Part shown: positions 1-8,813 of the stretch, piece by piece
How positions within the stretch are numbered: the first letter of the stretch is position 1
How the letters are laid out: each line of letters opens with the position of its first letter
Virus record (IMG/VR): IMGVR_UViG_3300044618_002999
Location: 1 to 22,612 of that record
Strand: one strand, 5' to 3'
DNA: 22,612 nt
From: a virus
Translations under genes and position numbers: made by a program
The notes under the pieces: generated by a model
The model's input: the letters and a program-made list of their open reading frames with translations, nothing else
Database searches by the model: none
Told to the model about the DNA's origin: nothing

Positions 1-3000
1 CTCAGAGTTGAAACGATAAAGATCTCGGTCGGCAAACAAGGCAAAAAATTCTGCAGGGCGTGTTAATGCCAGCAAACGCATAACAGCAAACGGGTAGCTA
101 CTACTTGTATACCATGCAGCTTCAACTGGGCCACCGTCACCAACTTGCCAGCTCTTGCGGAATGCAGTAGGATCGTAGGCACCCATAACACTTTCAAACG
201 GACTTAATAATTCACCTTCACTGCCAACCGGAATAACCGAGGTCAGTCCTGGCCGACGATAATTGGGCCGAATATAAAACGCCACTGGGTCCGCTACTAC
301 TCCGGCTTCCAGGTCGTCCCATAACACCAAGTTGTCACGGGTGTATGGTGCAGGACCATAGCGATCAATCCACCACTCGGGCTGTTCACTGAAGCCCAGC
401 ATTTCCCATGGGGTATAGTTTGGACTTTCTGTATCGTAGAAGTAACGATAGATGCCTCGCCAGGCGCCCAGCAATGGTTCTTCATTGATTTTATTACCGG
501 CACTACTATAGTTGTAGGTAAACGGATTACTAGCTACATAGTCTTGAGTCTTATAGTCTAACTTGTTCCAGCCAACCCAGGACAAGAAACTATTACCAAG
601 AATTGCAGTAATCTCTGCTTGTGTATAATCTGTTGTGCGGAAGAAGCCGGGTATAACCTCATCAACTGTTAATGGAATAGTGTTCTCATCTGTTTTGATA
701 TTGTCATAGATGCGTTTTTCAAACTCTAATAATATATCATTTCTGTAGTCGTCAAAGGCCACGGTAATGCTACCATCATGGCCGCGAATTACTAATGTAG
801 GATTTACATAATTCGTATCATAAAAAATTTCAGGGCGGAACTTAGGATACAATCCTAACTTAGTTGGAGTGTTTGGGCAGAAGCTACCTGCGGTATCTGA
901 GTATTCGCGAATGCTTATTACATCTCCCACGGCCAAAGAAATACTAATAGTCAGTAGTGGACCAGTAGGACTTACAACATATTCAAAGTCTCGTTCTAAC
1001 AAAGTGGTCACGATTTGATTATCAATAATTCTAGTTAGATATACTAAAAGACCCAGATAGTTAGCACTGGTAAAATTATAAGTTTGTACTGTGTTAAATG
1101 TTGCGGCAGTTATGGCAGTAACTGTGGTGTTAGTTTCAGTATAAACTGACCCAGTGGGCAACATGTCAGACCAATAAAATGGGTTGAGGTCGGTGCGCCC
1201 CAGGGTAATATCGGCGATAGCAGCATCTAGTATTTCAGGTACAGTCATAGTTCCGTAATCATTGGCAATCACTGTTTCTAATAACTTTGATTTAAATTTA
1301 ATGTATTCTCTACTGTTATAGTCCAACGCCGCAAAAATATCATATTCTTGACTGCGCATGAAATACCCAGACAAAGTTAGTGGCGACGATTGCTGTAAAA
1401 TTTGTTGACCGTAAGGGATAATGTTGCCTAAGTCACGACTATTGTTGGCGCCGTTAATTGGGCCATTTATGTTAATTAAATTTTGACAAATGGTATCGTA
1501 ATGATTACGCAAGGTGCCCAACGTAAATGATTCACTATTGGCGTTTAATGGATTATTTTCTAAATTGATAGGAACTTGATAAAAACCAACAGCACTGGCC
1601 TGATCGCTTAGTACCGCTACTTCAATAATATCACCTGGTGTATATACTGTGTTAAGTGTAATTGTTGTAGTTGTATCTGTGGTTGCTACTGTGTAATTGT
1701 AACTTTCTTGAAAGCTTTCATTTACATATAATTGAACAGCAGGAACTACATTATTGTCTATAACTTTAACGTCTAACAGCAAAGGTTTACCGTCATAGGT
1801 AAATTGAAACTGTTGTCTGGCACGACTCTTGGTCGCCGCAGTTTGCCAACCAATTTCTCGAGAATAGGTAACACGATCGCTGTATTCTCGTACAAATCCT
1901 GTGCTGATCGCTACAGTAGTGCCAACCGACTCTGGTGCATACACAAATGTATCTTTGTAAAGATTATTGTCAAATACAATATCTCCTACATTAGTTAAAC
2001 TAAGGTAGGTTAGTTGAAAACCTAGCACAGGATCGTTAAGTGTGCTGGTGATTGTGGTTTCGGCGGCAGTGCTGGGGGTAGCATAACTGAATAACTTGCT
2101 GCCCGCAAATGTTGAACTAGGATATTTGGGTTTATAGCCAAAACTTATACCATCGTTGTCATAGACATTAAACAACGGCGCTTGGTTTGTTTTTGTTTTT
2201 TGCTGAGCACTGATCCACTCAACTCCATCAAAGTAAAAACTCAGTCCTTGCAAGGTATCTCCGCTGAGGCATACCACGGTTTGATCAAATTTTATTGCAG
2301 TTGAATACACTGGTGTGAGATTGATCACCGGCTCTAGCATCAACGGAGGTACAGTATCGGGTGTAATGAATTCAACCTGGTAAACTTGATTTCTAACGTC
2401 TGGATCAGTATCTGCAGCAAAAATAACAGTGGTCCCATCAATAAATGTATATCCATCTACTCCATACCCTAAAGATCCATTTACGACACTAAGTGCATCA
2501 CTAACATTAAAATCAATAATATCAACCGGTGCTATGGCGTCAGTACCAAAATCATATAATTTTGTGCCGGCACGGAATTCTAAAATAGGCCTGCGCCCAC
2601 GCTGCAAATTGTCAACTACGGCTACAGTATCATTGTAGGCTGCCGACGCATTAATTACATCAATATGGAACCAACGGTTACTACGGGTCCATGGATTGAG
2701 ATCTTTTCCTGCACGATTGATTGTGAGATAATCTTGAATGATTGGCGCATTTAATGTTGCATCAAAGTTACCCACATCAAAAGGAGTGCTGTCATATGGT
2801 ACTGTAGAACTTTGTGTATATGTTTCCGGTGTGATAAAATTACTCACAGGCAATAATGTGATTGCTGTTCCGACTCCCTCAACATAGTATTCATTGCCAG
2901 CATAACTGGCAGGAATTACATTGCCTCGAAATACAACTTTTAATCCATTAGTGAATACTACGCCATTTGGTGCGGTATAGTTGGCTTTACCAATAATTTC

Positions 3001-4938
3001 GTCAATGTTGATTGTGGCATTATTTTCAGGATTGACAAGACGAATCTGCCCAAAAATTTCAGGGTCGGTGCCGTCTTGATAATACAGCACATCTTTGATA
3101 GCTGTTAATAACGGAATTTCTTCAAAGAATCCAGAAGCATTTTTATACCAGCTAGTGCTGGAATACTCGGTACCAAATAGAATATTAAATTTTTCTAAAT
3201 TGCTAACTGACAATACATTGTTTAACAACATAAATTGCTGACCATCAGTATCAGTTTTATACTGTATTTGCCAGACATCGTAATATTGATCTTGCGGAAG
3301 ATAGGTGGTCTGATCAAACAATATTGAATCAAATGATCCAGGTGTATTATTTTCTGATACTACAACAACTTTAAAAGTTAAATCGTTAACAGGGGTTGTG
3401 CCTCCTAATAAATTCCCAGGAATCTTTATAGTATCCCCGACAGTATACCCTGTTCCAGAATCAACTACAGTAATAGATGTAGTTGAGTTTGAATATACTA
3501 CACTGTTAGACAAAAGTTTTACGTTAACAATCAACCCAGTGCCACTACCGGTTACAGTGGTTGGAGTAATAGAACTATAAGTTTGATTAACTACTGTTCC
3601 GGACTTTGTTCCACCAATATTTGCAAATGATGTTTGTAACAACGGGTCAAACTGTGTGGTAACTTGCCATCCGCCGGCTTCGGGATCTTGATTTTGATTT
3701 AAAAAAACTACAGTGCGGCCATCTAATGATGTTATGCCATCGATTCCGCCTGTGACATCTAAAAACGGAGTAACAAATTGATTATTAATTTGATCAAAAT
3801 CAAGAGTAGTTACAAGATCTACCGTGCCTGACGGCTTGCCTGAAATATTGCCAATTGTGTTTAAACTATAATAAAAACTTTGTGCGTCCTTGTCGGGCAC
3901 ATCAAAGGTAACGGTGCCAAGATCTTCTCCATTGTTGAGAACCCCAAACACATCACGACTGCTGATGTTTGGTGCATACGGTAAACGTCCGGCAACTCCA
4001 GGATCTGTTTGAATCCAAAACCCAGGGCCTGTTCCGGGGGTAGCATTGACAATATTAATTTGTCCCTGCAAATTATATTCATTGGCACTGGAATAGTATA
4101 GAGTATCGGGCGCGTCTTGAGGAACAGTAAATGTAATAATTCCTGTGGTAGCCCCGTTACGAAGCACCCCAGTATCATAGGTATTAATGTTTCCTAGACT
4201 GGCAATGGTCTTGATATAAAATGGGTAAACACCAGTTAAATTTAAATTAAATACATAGGTATTGCCGCGAACCAATATTAACGTTGGGTTTGGTTGATAG
4301 TCAATGATGTAAGATGAACTACCACTATTGCTCACTCGGAAGTTTACAGTTTCTGTGGCATTTTGTGCAACATTAAAATTATAATTGCCGCCACGTACTA
4401 GAGTTATAATTGGGTTGTTACCAGTAACTCCACTAAATGCATAAACTCCGTTGGCCCGAGTCACCGTAAAATCGTCAGTCAATGGAATAGCTGTTGCTGA
4501 CACATCAACACTTAGTGGCCCCGAGGGTAACCAATAGTATTGGGCAAAGTTTGTAAACTTGTCAAAATCTACAAACGGATCAAATGCATAATATTCGCTA
4601 GTATATAAACGATCGGCCTTACTGGTATCAGCACCCTGTAATTTTAATGCGTCAGTAATTCCTGGATAGGTAATAGCATCAACAATTTCTTTGCTGTTTT
4701 CAGGATTGATTTCTACCACGCCCGGTTCTAGTTGATAATTGGTACGACTGGCCGTTGGCTCAATTACATATCGATCTTCTGGATTAACGCCGGGGCCCAC
4801 CTTGCGGCCTACATAGCCTTGTGTCTTTTTAAATTCAGGTTCTTGGACCAGTTGGTCTAGGGTGGCTGCTAGAAATTGTCTGTTGACCGGTGTTTGAAAT
4901 ATTTCTGGCAGAAAGTCAACTGTGCGAACTCTTGCCAT
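1..4938 (-). CDS. Giant baseplate/tail structural protein in the gp7 position (partial, C-terminus off the left edge)
   Basis: An uninterrupted minus-strand frame starts at an ATG (4938-4936) and stays open to base 1, giving at least 1646 residues with no stop. The ATG shares one base with the gp6 stop (TAATG), as expected for coupled translation. It lies directly after gp6, where T4 has gene 7 (baseplate wedge, 1032 residues), so I infer a wedge role from position; I cannot claim sequence homology with T4 gp7. The N-terminus (about 1-140) opens MARVRTVDFLPEIFQTPVN and looks like an attachment domain. Residues about 174-376 hold cupredoxin-like beta repeats (listed separately). The rest is beta-rich, with many short VxxGxxYxxxD-type strands. 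The last 190 visible residues are rich in Trp, Tyr and Pro (for example GAWRGIYRYFYDTESPNYTP) and look strongly constrained. It could instead be a fibre-attachment or peripheral baseplate protein. Confidence 0.7.
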   Translation of the reverse strand, partial: MARVRTVDFLPEIFQTPVNRQFLAATLDQLVQEPEFKKTQGYVGRKVGPGVNPEDRYVIEPTASRTNYQLEPGVVEINPENSKEIVDAITYPGITDALKLQGADTSKADRLYTSEYYAFDPFVDFDKFTNFAQYYWLPSGPLSVDVSATAIPLTDDFTVTRANGVYAFSGVTGNNPIITLVRGGNYNFNVAQNATETVNFRVSNSGSSSYIIDYQPNPTLILVRGNTYVFNLNLTGVYPFYIKTIASLGNINTYDTGVLRNGATTGIITFTVPQDAPDTLYYSSANEYNLQGQINIVNATPGTGPGFWIQTDPGVAGRLPYAPNISSRDVFGVLNNGEDLGTVTFDVPDKDAQSFYYSLNTIGNISGKPSGTVDLVTTLDFDQINNQFVTPFLDVTGGIDGITSLDGRTVVFLNQNQDPEAGGWQVTTQFDPLLQTSFANIGGTKSGTVVNQTYSSITPTTVTGSGTGLIVNVKLLSNSVVYSNSTTSITVVDSGTGYTVGDTIKIPGNLLGGTTPVNDLTFKVVVVSENNTPGSFDSILFDQTTYLPQDQYYDVWQIQYKTDTDGQQFMLLNNVLSVSNLEKFNILFGTEYSSTSWYKNASGFFEEIPLLTAIKDVLYYQDGTDPEIFGQIRLVNPENNATINIDEIIGKANYTAPNGVVFTNGLKVVFRGNVIPASYAGNEYYVEGVGTAITLLPVSNFITPETYTQSSTVPYDSTPFDVGNFDATLNAPIIQDYLTINRAGKDLNPWTRSNRWFHIDVINASAAYNDTVAVVDNLQRGRRPILEFRAGTKLYDFGTDAIAPVDIIDFNVSDALSVVNGSLGYGVDGYTFIDGTTVIFAADTDPDVRNQVYQVEFITPDTVPPLMLEPVINLTPVYSTAIKFDQTVVCLSGDTLQGLSFYFDGVEWISAQQKTKTNQAPLFNVYDNDGISFGYKPKYPSSTFAGSKLFSYATPSTAAETTITSTLNDPVLGFQLTYLSLTNVGDIVFDNNLYKDTFVYAPESVGTTVAISTGFVREYSDRVTYSREIGWQTAATKSRARQQFQFTYDGKPLLLDVKVIDNNVVPAVQLYVNESFQESYNYTVATTDTTTTITLNTVYTPGDIIEVAVLSDQASAVGFYQVPINLENNPLNANSESFTLGTLRNHYDTICQNLININGPINGANNSRDLGNIIPYGQQILQQSSPLTLSGYFMRSQEYDIFAALDYNSREYIKFKSKLLETVIANDYGTMTVPEILDAAIADITLGRTDLNPFYWSDMLPTGSVYTETNTTVTAITAATFNTVQTYNFTSANYLGLLVYLTRIIDNQIVTTLLERDFEYVVSPTGPLLTISISLAVGDVISIREYSDTAGSFCPNTPTKLGLYPKFRPEIFYDTNYVNPTLVIRGHDGSITVAFDDYRNDILLEFEKRIYDNIKTDENTIPLTVDEVIPGFFRTTDYTQAEITAILGNSFLSWVGWNKLDYKTQDYVASNPFTYNYSSAGNKINEEPLLGAWRGIYRYFYDTESPNYTPWEMLGFSEQPEWWIDRYGPAPYTRDNLVLWDDLEAGVVADPVAFYIRPNYRRPGLTSVIPVGSEGELLSPFESVMGAYDPTAFRKSWQVGDGGPVEAAWYTSSSYPFAVMRLLALTRPAEFFALFADRDLYRFNSE
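3811..4419 (-). repeat. Cupredoxin-like beta-sandwich repeats inside the gp7-position protein
   Basis: Residues about 174-376 of the large protein contain two partial and one full copy of one pattern. Copy 1 is its start only (NPIITLVRGGNYNFNV, from residue 175). Copy 2 is complete (NPTLILVRGNTYVFN at 217, VYPFYIKT at 237, TGVLRNGATTGIITFTVP at 256, DTLYYSSANEYNLQGQINI at 278). Copy 3 has the later part (FWIQTDPG at 307, FGVLNNGEDLGTVTFDVP at 331, SFYYSLN at 354). The order 'RG-Y-F ... PFYI ... GV-NG---G--TF-VP ... YY' is that of cupredoxin-like domains. The His of HPF and the Cys/His/Met ligands of a copper site are replaced (YPF, YYSSANEYNLQG), so metal binding is unlikely. Confidence 0.5.
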
Positions 4939-7900
4939 TAAATTACTCCGCTACCAGGTGCTGTCCGAATATTTGTACTGGTCAAGGCCTGTATAACCTG
5001 AATATCATTCACCGTGGCCGCGTTAACAAAAATTTGATTCGGTGCCGACCGTATTTCATACAAGTCGCCAAATGACTTTTGTGGGTTAAGAGGCACCAAC
5101 ACCACACTACTTACAATGCTGCCAATTTGACTGTGGATATAGGCAGCCAATTCGCTAAAATAAAATGTAGCCCCAAAATCCCATTTGTCTAAACTAAAAT
5201 AAGCATCCATATTGGCCACTACTAAATTTTTAATCTCGCTTGTGCTGGTTGTGGTTCCGGCAGCAGGAATTACCTTGATAATTGCCCGTAATTCTTCTGC
5301 TGCCTTGGCTCCAAATAACGGTTTAAATTGTACAGTGTTTAAAATCATATTGTCAGAGATCATTTTATAATCTTGGAGACCGGCATATTCGGTAGTGAGT
5401 TCATCTAATGTAGGCGGAGTTGGTTCGGGTACCGTGCCGGTTGAATCTTTAATCCAATTTTGATATGCGACATAATAAGTCAAGGTTACAATATAAAGGT
5501 CAATGATATTAGTAGTTCCGGGATCGAGCCGACTTGTTAATGGGCTATTATGTCGATATTGGAAGTATAAATCTTGACGGCCAACTCGAGCAATCCAACC
5601 AGTGACAGGATCTACAGTTCTTGTTAAATCGTTATTCAAGGTCAGTTGATAAAACAGGCCAGCACTGTAATCAATGTTGCTAGTGGCGCTGGTTGGGTTG
5701 TAGGCGTAAAATACTTGACCGTTGGAGTATTCGGCCTTGTCCAGTTCAATCGCGGCCTGTGTAGCATAGTCGCTGTTGACTACACCTTGTTCAACTAACA
5801 AATAGCGTTGAAGATTATCAAAGTCCACAGTTTGTTGTAGGAATACCAATTTTAAATTACTATTCACGCCGGGCGCTACAATGTCATTAAAAAAATCTGG
5901 ATTGTCAGGAACACCATCGGCATCATTGTCCTCAAATCCAACTATGACCTGAAAATCATCAACATACCCGTCGCTTTCTACTGGTTGCCCAATGATCCGT
6001 ACTCGAGTATCGCCTTCGAGTGGAGTATTATTATCGGGCTTGCTGTTGGTTTTTAATATGTTAACAAAATCGCTGATCACTGTGCCGGTGCGACTGTCAT
6101 AGATCTTTTGATTGGTAAAAAAGAAAAATCTAGTTTCTAATACGCTGCCAAAGTAATAGTCCAAACTACGACTAACCACAGTATATGTTGATCCGTCCGT
6201 GGTAGCCTGTATAAACCACGAAGCATCACTGTTGACTCCGGCGGTTGATTGTGCATTGGCAAGGCTAAAATCAGCATTCACATCAAGATTGGTACTATTG
6301 ATCAAATACCATGTGGCGGTCAGATTATTATAGCCCAGACCAAAATTACGATTTAATCGAATTTGCTCAGTGATGCTTTGTGCAAATGTTGTGGTAAAAT
6401 CTGTGGTAAACAGGGGAATAACCTGGGTGGCAATAGCTCCGGTAGGAACAAAGTTGTTAAGTACCACCGGTCCTAACCCATTGGTAAAATTGCCCAGCCC
6501 TTGATTGGTGCCATCGACATAAACGGCAGTTGGACTTGCCCAGATCGCATATTTTTCATTGGCTCTTATGGGAACTCCAGCCACTAATTGATTGTCTTTA
6601 TCAAAGAAATAACCGGTAGGAGCTATAAATTTTACCAAAGACCCAACTTCAATATACTTGGTGTTATTGCTAGAATATGTGCCGATGGATACTGGATTTT
6701 CCAATGAATTTTGAAAATAGCCTGTAGTTTCATTCAATTGTGTAGTGCTTTGGTTCCAGGTAATATTTAACACTGTTAGGTCAGGACGAGTGTAGTTGGC
6801 ATAATAAAATTGTCTGGCACCATCTTCGCCGATCACCGGTTGAATACTATTAGCTATTACGTCAGCAATGTCATTATTGGTTAGCCAGGTAAATTGAAAG
6901 GCTGGCAAATTATTAGCTTCATACAAGGCACCATCGCTGGCAAAAATATTTGTGCTGGAATATTTTCCGGTGTTGTCTACTAGATCAAGATATCGGCTGG
7001 TGCCAATGCTGGCACGATTTAAGGCCTTACTTTTTAAAATACTATTGTAGGCGGTGAATGGAAAGTTATTGTAATCTTCGCCATTGACCATGCGATCTTG
7101 TGTGTAATAACGTGCAGGTGCTCGTTGTTTAATTTCTTGAATGGTCTCACGTGCCTGGCTATTACTTACAGGTTGTGTGATACCGCAAGTAAATGTGATA
7201 GTCTCAATTTGTCCAGTTCGACTAACATACGCAATAGGAACTTGAATGTTTTGCATTTCTTCTGGATTAATAATATATTGTAATCCATTACTGGCACGAA
7301 CATAATTACGGAAAGTTCCAACTGGGATGGTGGAAAAAACGCCATCACCAAAGTTTAATGTAATCTGATCATTGGTGCGGCTGGTCACTGAATATATAGT
7401 ACGAGAACCCGGAGTTAGTTGTTCAACCGCGGCCCCATATACATTATCGGTTTTGATCCATTCTCTAGTTACATTTCCTAAATTGTCAAGTTGGTATAAC
7501 CAAACATCTTCATTGTTAACCCCTTCGATGTTGATGTCTACGGAACGATTACTGATACGCTCTGGCAAATTAAAATCTTGATTTTGTAACACACCTTGTT
7601 TGAACAAAAAGAAATAACCAGTATTGGCGCTGGCAAAACCCAATTGATCATTACGGAACAATACATTGAACTGCCCGTTGGGCAACGGGCGAGGTTCATA
7701 CACATAACTCCGACCAATTGAACTAGCGTTAACCGCTTCAAATGGCATGTTGACTCCGTCAACCGTAGCAGTGTATGGAATCACTGGAATATATCCAGGA
7801 ACTAAATTAATAGCATATTCGCTGGTGTCTACCCCTAAGATTATTTGATTGTTGGCTGGTCTACCTATACGTTGTGTGTTTAATAAACTGGCATTGACAA

Positions 7901-8375
7901 TGGCCGTAAATTGTTCTTGCCAATCAAAGTTGCTGGGATCAGCCCAATTCACTGTAATGCTGGCCAAATTAACTCCATTATAATCTAAAACATTTTCTGT
8001 AGTTTTAACACTGAATACTTTTAAATAACCACTGGCCTCTGTATTACGCTTAGGAGTATAACTCACTAATTGTGCAAGTTTAACTACGCTATCTCTGCGT
8101 TCGGCTGTGTCTAAATAATTTTCGCGTGTGTTTAAATCCGTGCGGAACGCCAATGCTTGACCCATAAAGGCCATGACATCGAGTAAGGCAATAAATTCAC
8201 TGGACTCAATGTAGTCATTAAATGTTTCTGGATAATAAAGTCGCAAATAATCCACAAAACTCTTGCGTAAGGTTTCAAAATCGTAACTTTGAAAGTCAGC
8301 TTCGCGGTAGGTTTGATAGATTCGTTTCCAATCTTCAACACCAAATATAGCTGTTTGTCTTGTGGTTGTGGCCAT
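4938..8375 (-). CDS. 6: Baseplate wedge protein gp6 (Baseplate_J-like)
   Basis: 1145 residues, against 660 for T4 gp6. In T4, gp6 forms the iris-like ring of the inner baseplate around the hub and binds gp25 and gp53. The N-terminus (residues 12-110) carries the conserved helical segment with DFETLRKSFVDYLRLYYPE, a FIALLDVMAFMGQALAFRTD helix and NTRENYLDTAERRDSVVKLA. Residues about 335-440 match the Baseplate_J core: LNFGDGVF at 340, then SQARETIQEIKQRAPARYYT and RMVNGEDYNNFPF, the usual 'AP..Y.TQ.R.V.G.DY' block. The middle (about 480-980) is an expansion, including an Asp-rich loop near 815-827. The C-terminus (about 1000-1145) again looks conserved, with YKMISDNMILNTVQFKP. It follows gp25 after a 51-base gap that holds a late-promoter-like motif. 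The family call is firm; the role of the extra 500 residues is unknown. Confidence 0.88.
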   Translation of the reverse strand: MATTTRQTAIFGVEDWKRIYQTYREADFQSYDFETLRKSFVDYLRLYYPETFNDYIESSEFIALLDVMAFMGQALAFRTDLNTRENYLDTAERRDSVVKLAQLVSYTPKRNTEASGYLKVFSVKTTENVLDYNGVNLASITVNWADPSNFDWQEQFTAIVNASLLNTQRIGRPANNQIILGVDTSEYAINLVPGYIPVIPYTATVDGVNMPFEAVNASSIGRSYVYEPRPLPNGQFNVLFRNDQLGFASANTGYFFLFKQGVLQNQDFNLPERISNRSVDINIEGVNNEDVWLYQLDNLGNVTREWIKTDNVYGAAVEQLTPGSRTIYSVTSRTNDQITLNFGDGVFSTIPVGTFRNYVRASNGLQYIINPEEMQNIQVPIAYVSRTGQIETITFTCGITQPVSNSQARETIQEIKQRAPARYYTQDRMVNGEDYNNFPFTAYNSILKSKALNRASIGTSRYLDLVDNTGKYSSTNIFASDGALYEANNLPAFQFTWLTNNDIADVIANSIQPVIGEDGARQFYYANYTRPDLTVLNITWNQSTTQLNETTGYFQNSLENPVSIGTYSSNNTKYIEVGSLVKFIAPTGYFFDKDNQLVAGVPIRANEKYAIWASPTAVYVDGTNQGLGNFTNGLGPVVLNNFVPTGAIATQVIPLFTTDFTTTFAQSITEQIRLNRNFGLGYNNLTATWYLINSTNLDVNADFSLANAQSTAGVNSDASWFIQATTDGSTYTVVSRSLDYYFGSVLETRFFFFTNQKIYDSRTGTVISDFVNILKTNSKPDNNTPLEGDTRVRIIGQPVESDGYVDDFQVIVGFEDNDADGVPDNPDFFNDIVAPGVNSNLKLVFLQQTVDFDNLQRYLLVEQGVVNSDYATQAAIELDKAEYSNGQVFYAYNPTSATSNIDYSAGLFYQLTLNNDLTRTVDPVTGWIARVGRQDLYFQYRHNSPLTSRLDPGTTNIIDLYIVTLTYYVAYQNWIKDSTGTVPEPTPPTLDELTTEYAGLQDYKMISDNMILNTVQFKPLFGAKAAEELRAIIKVIPAAGTTTSTSEIKNLVVANMDAYFSLDKWDFGATFYFSELAAYIHSQIGSIVSSVVLVPLNPQKSFGDLYEIRSAPNQIFVNAATVNDIQVIQALTSTNIRTAPGSGVI

Positions 8376-8394
8376 GTTTATTCCGTCGTTGTAT

Positions 8395-8402
8395 TATTTA
8401 TG
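8395..8402 (-). promoter_or_regulatory. Candidate T4-type late promoter -10 element upstream of gp6
   Basis: The minus strand reads CATAAATA, seven of eight bases of the T4 late consensus TATAAATA. It sits in one of the few non-coding gaps of the baseplate block (8376-8426). A start site about a dozen bases downstream would still precede the gp6 ATG at 8375. A GGA ribosome-binding core lies between motif and ATG. gp55, which recognises such elements in T4, is encoded in this window. The element is short and AT-rich, so chance occurrence is possible. Confidence 0.45.
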
Positions 8403-8426
8403 GTTAGAATAAAGTGGGTAGTTTAA

Positions 8427-8801
8427 CTAGATATAACTGGCACGGCGAGTTTGTTGATCAAAAAATACTGACAGCAGAGTAGCGGTCTGTCCGGGAATTA
8501 CAGCAATTTCTAGTTGAATCAGTATGCCGTGTTCTTGCGGAAATATATCTAGCTGTGTGATTTGTATTCTAGGATCACCACCAACAACTCGCTGTATTTC
8601 CGTGGTTAGGGCACGTTCGGTCTCTTGTGTTTGATTTTCAAACACATTGTCATAGATAGAGGTGCCGTAGCCAGGGCGACCAACAAGTTCTCCCTGTCGA
8701 ATATTAAAAGCGTTTAATAGATCGCGTTTAATTAACTCAAAGTCTACCAATGTAAACTTTTTGAATTGATCAATAGTACTAAATCCAACGAAGGTAGTCA
8801 T
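8427..8801 (-). CDS. 25: Baseplate wedge protein gp25 (GPW/gp25 family)
   Basis: 124 residues, close to the 132 of T4 gp25. This family is related to the T6SS sheath-initiator/wedge protein TssE and forms part of the wedge core with gp6 and gp53, where it helps start sheath assembly. The N-terminus has the acidic/aromatic helix DFELIKRDLLNAFNIRQGE, followed by the hallmark RQGELVGRPGYGTSIYDNVFE (residues about 35-55), then the helix ETERALTTEIQRVVGGDPRI and a closing beta-hairpin with DIFPQEHGILIQLEIAVIPG. The gene begins 12 bases after the stop of the upstream structural gene and is followed by gp6, an order shared with many contractile tail clusters. Start: the ATG at 8801 is the first in frame after the upstream gene and gives the normal family length. 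Confidence 0.92.
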   Translation of the reverse strand: MTTFVGFSTIDQFKKFTLVDFELIKRDLLNAFNIRQGELVGRPGYGTSIYDNVFENQTQETERALTTEIQRVVGGDPRIQITQLDIFPQEHGILIQLEIAVIPGQTATLLSVFFDQQTRRASYI

Positions 8802-8813
8802 ATTGTATTTACT

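Noticed and set aside
3861-4178. Minus-strand 105-residue frame inside the gp7-position gene
   Set aside because: It is a shadow in another frame. The main frame is open and encodes the cupredoxin-like pattern here.
8806-8813. AGTAAATA on the minus strand before gp25 as a late promoter
   Set aside because: It ends only 4 bases before the gp25 ATG, so the transcript would start inside the gene.
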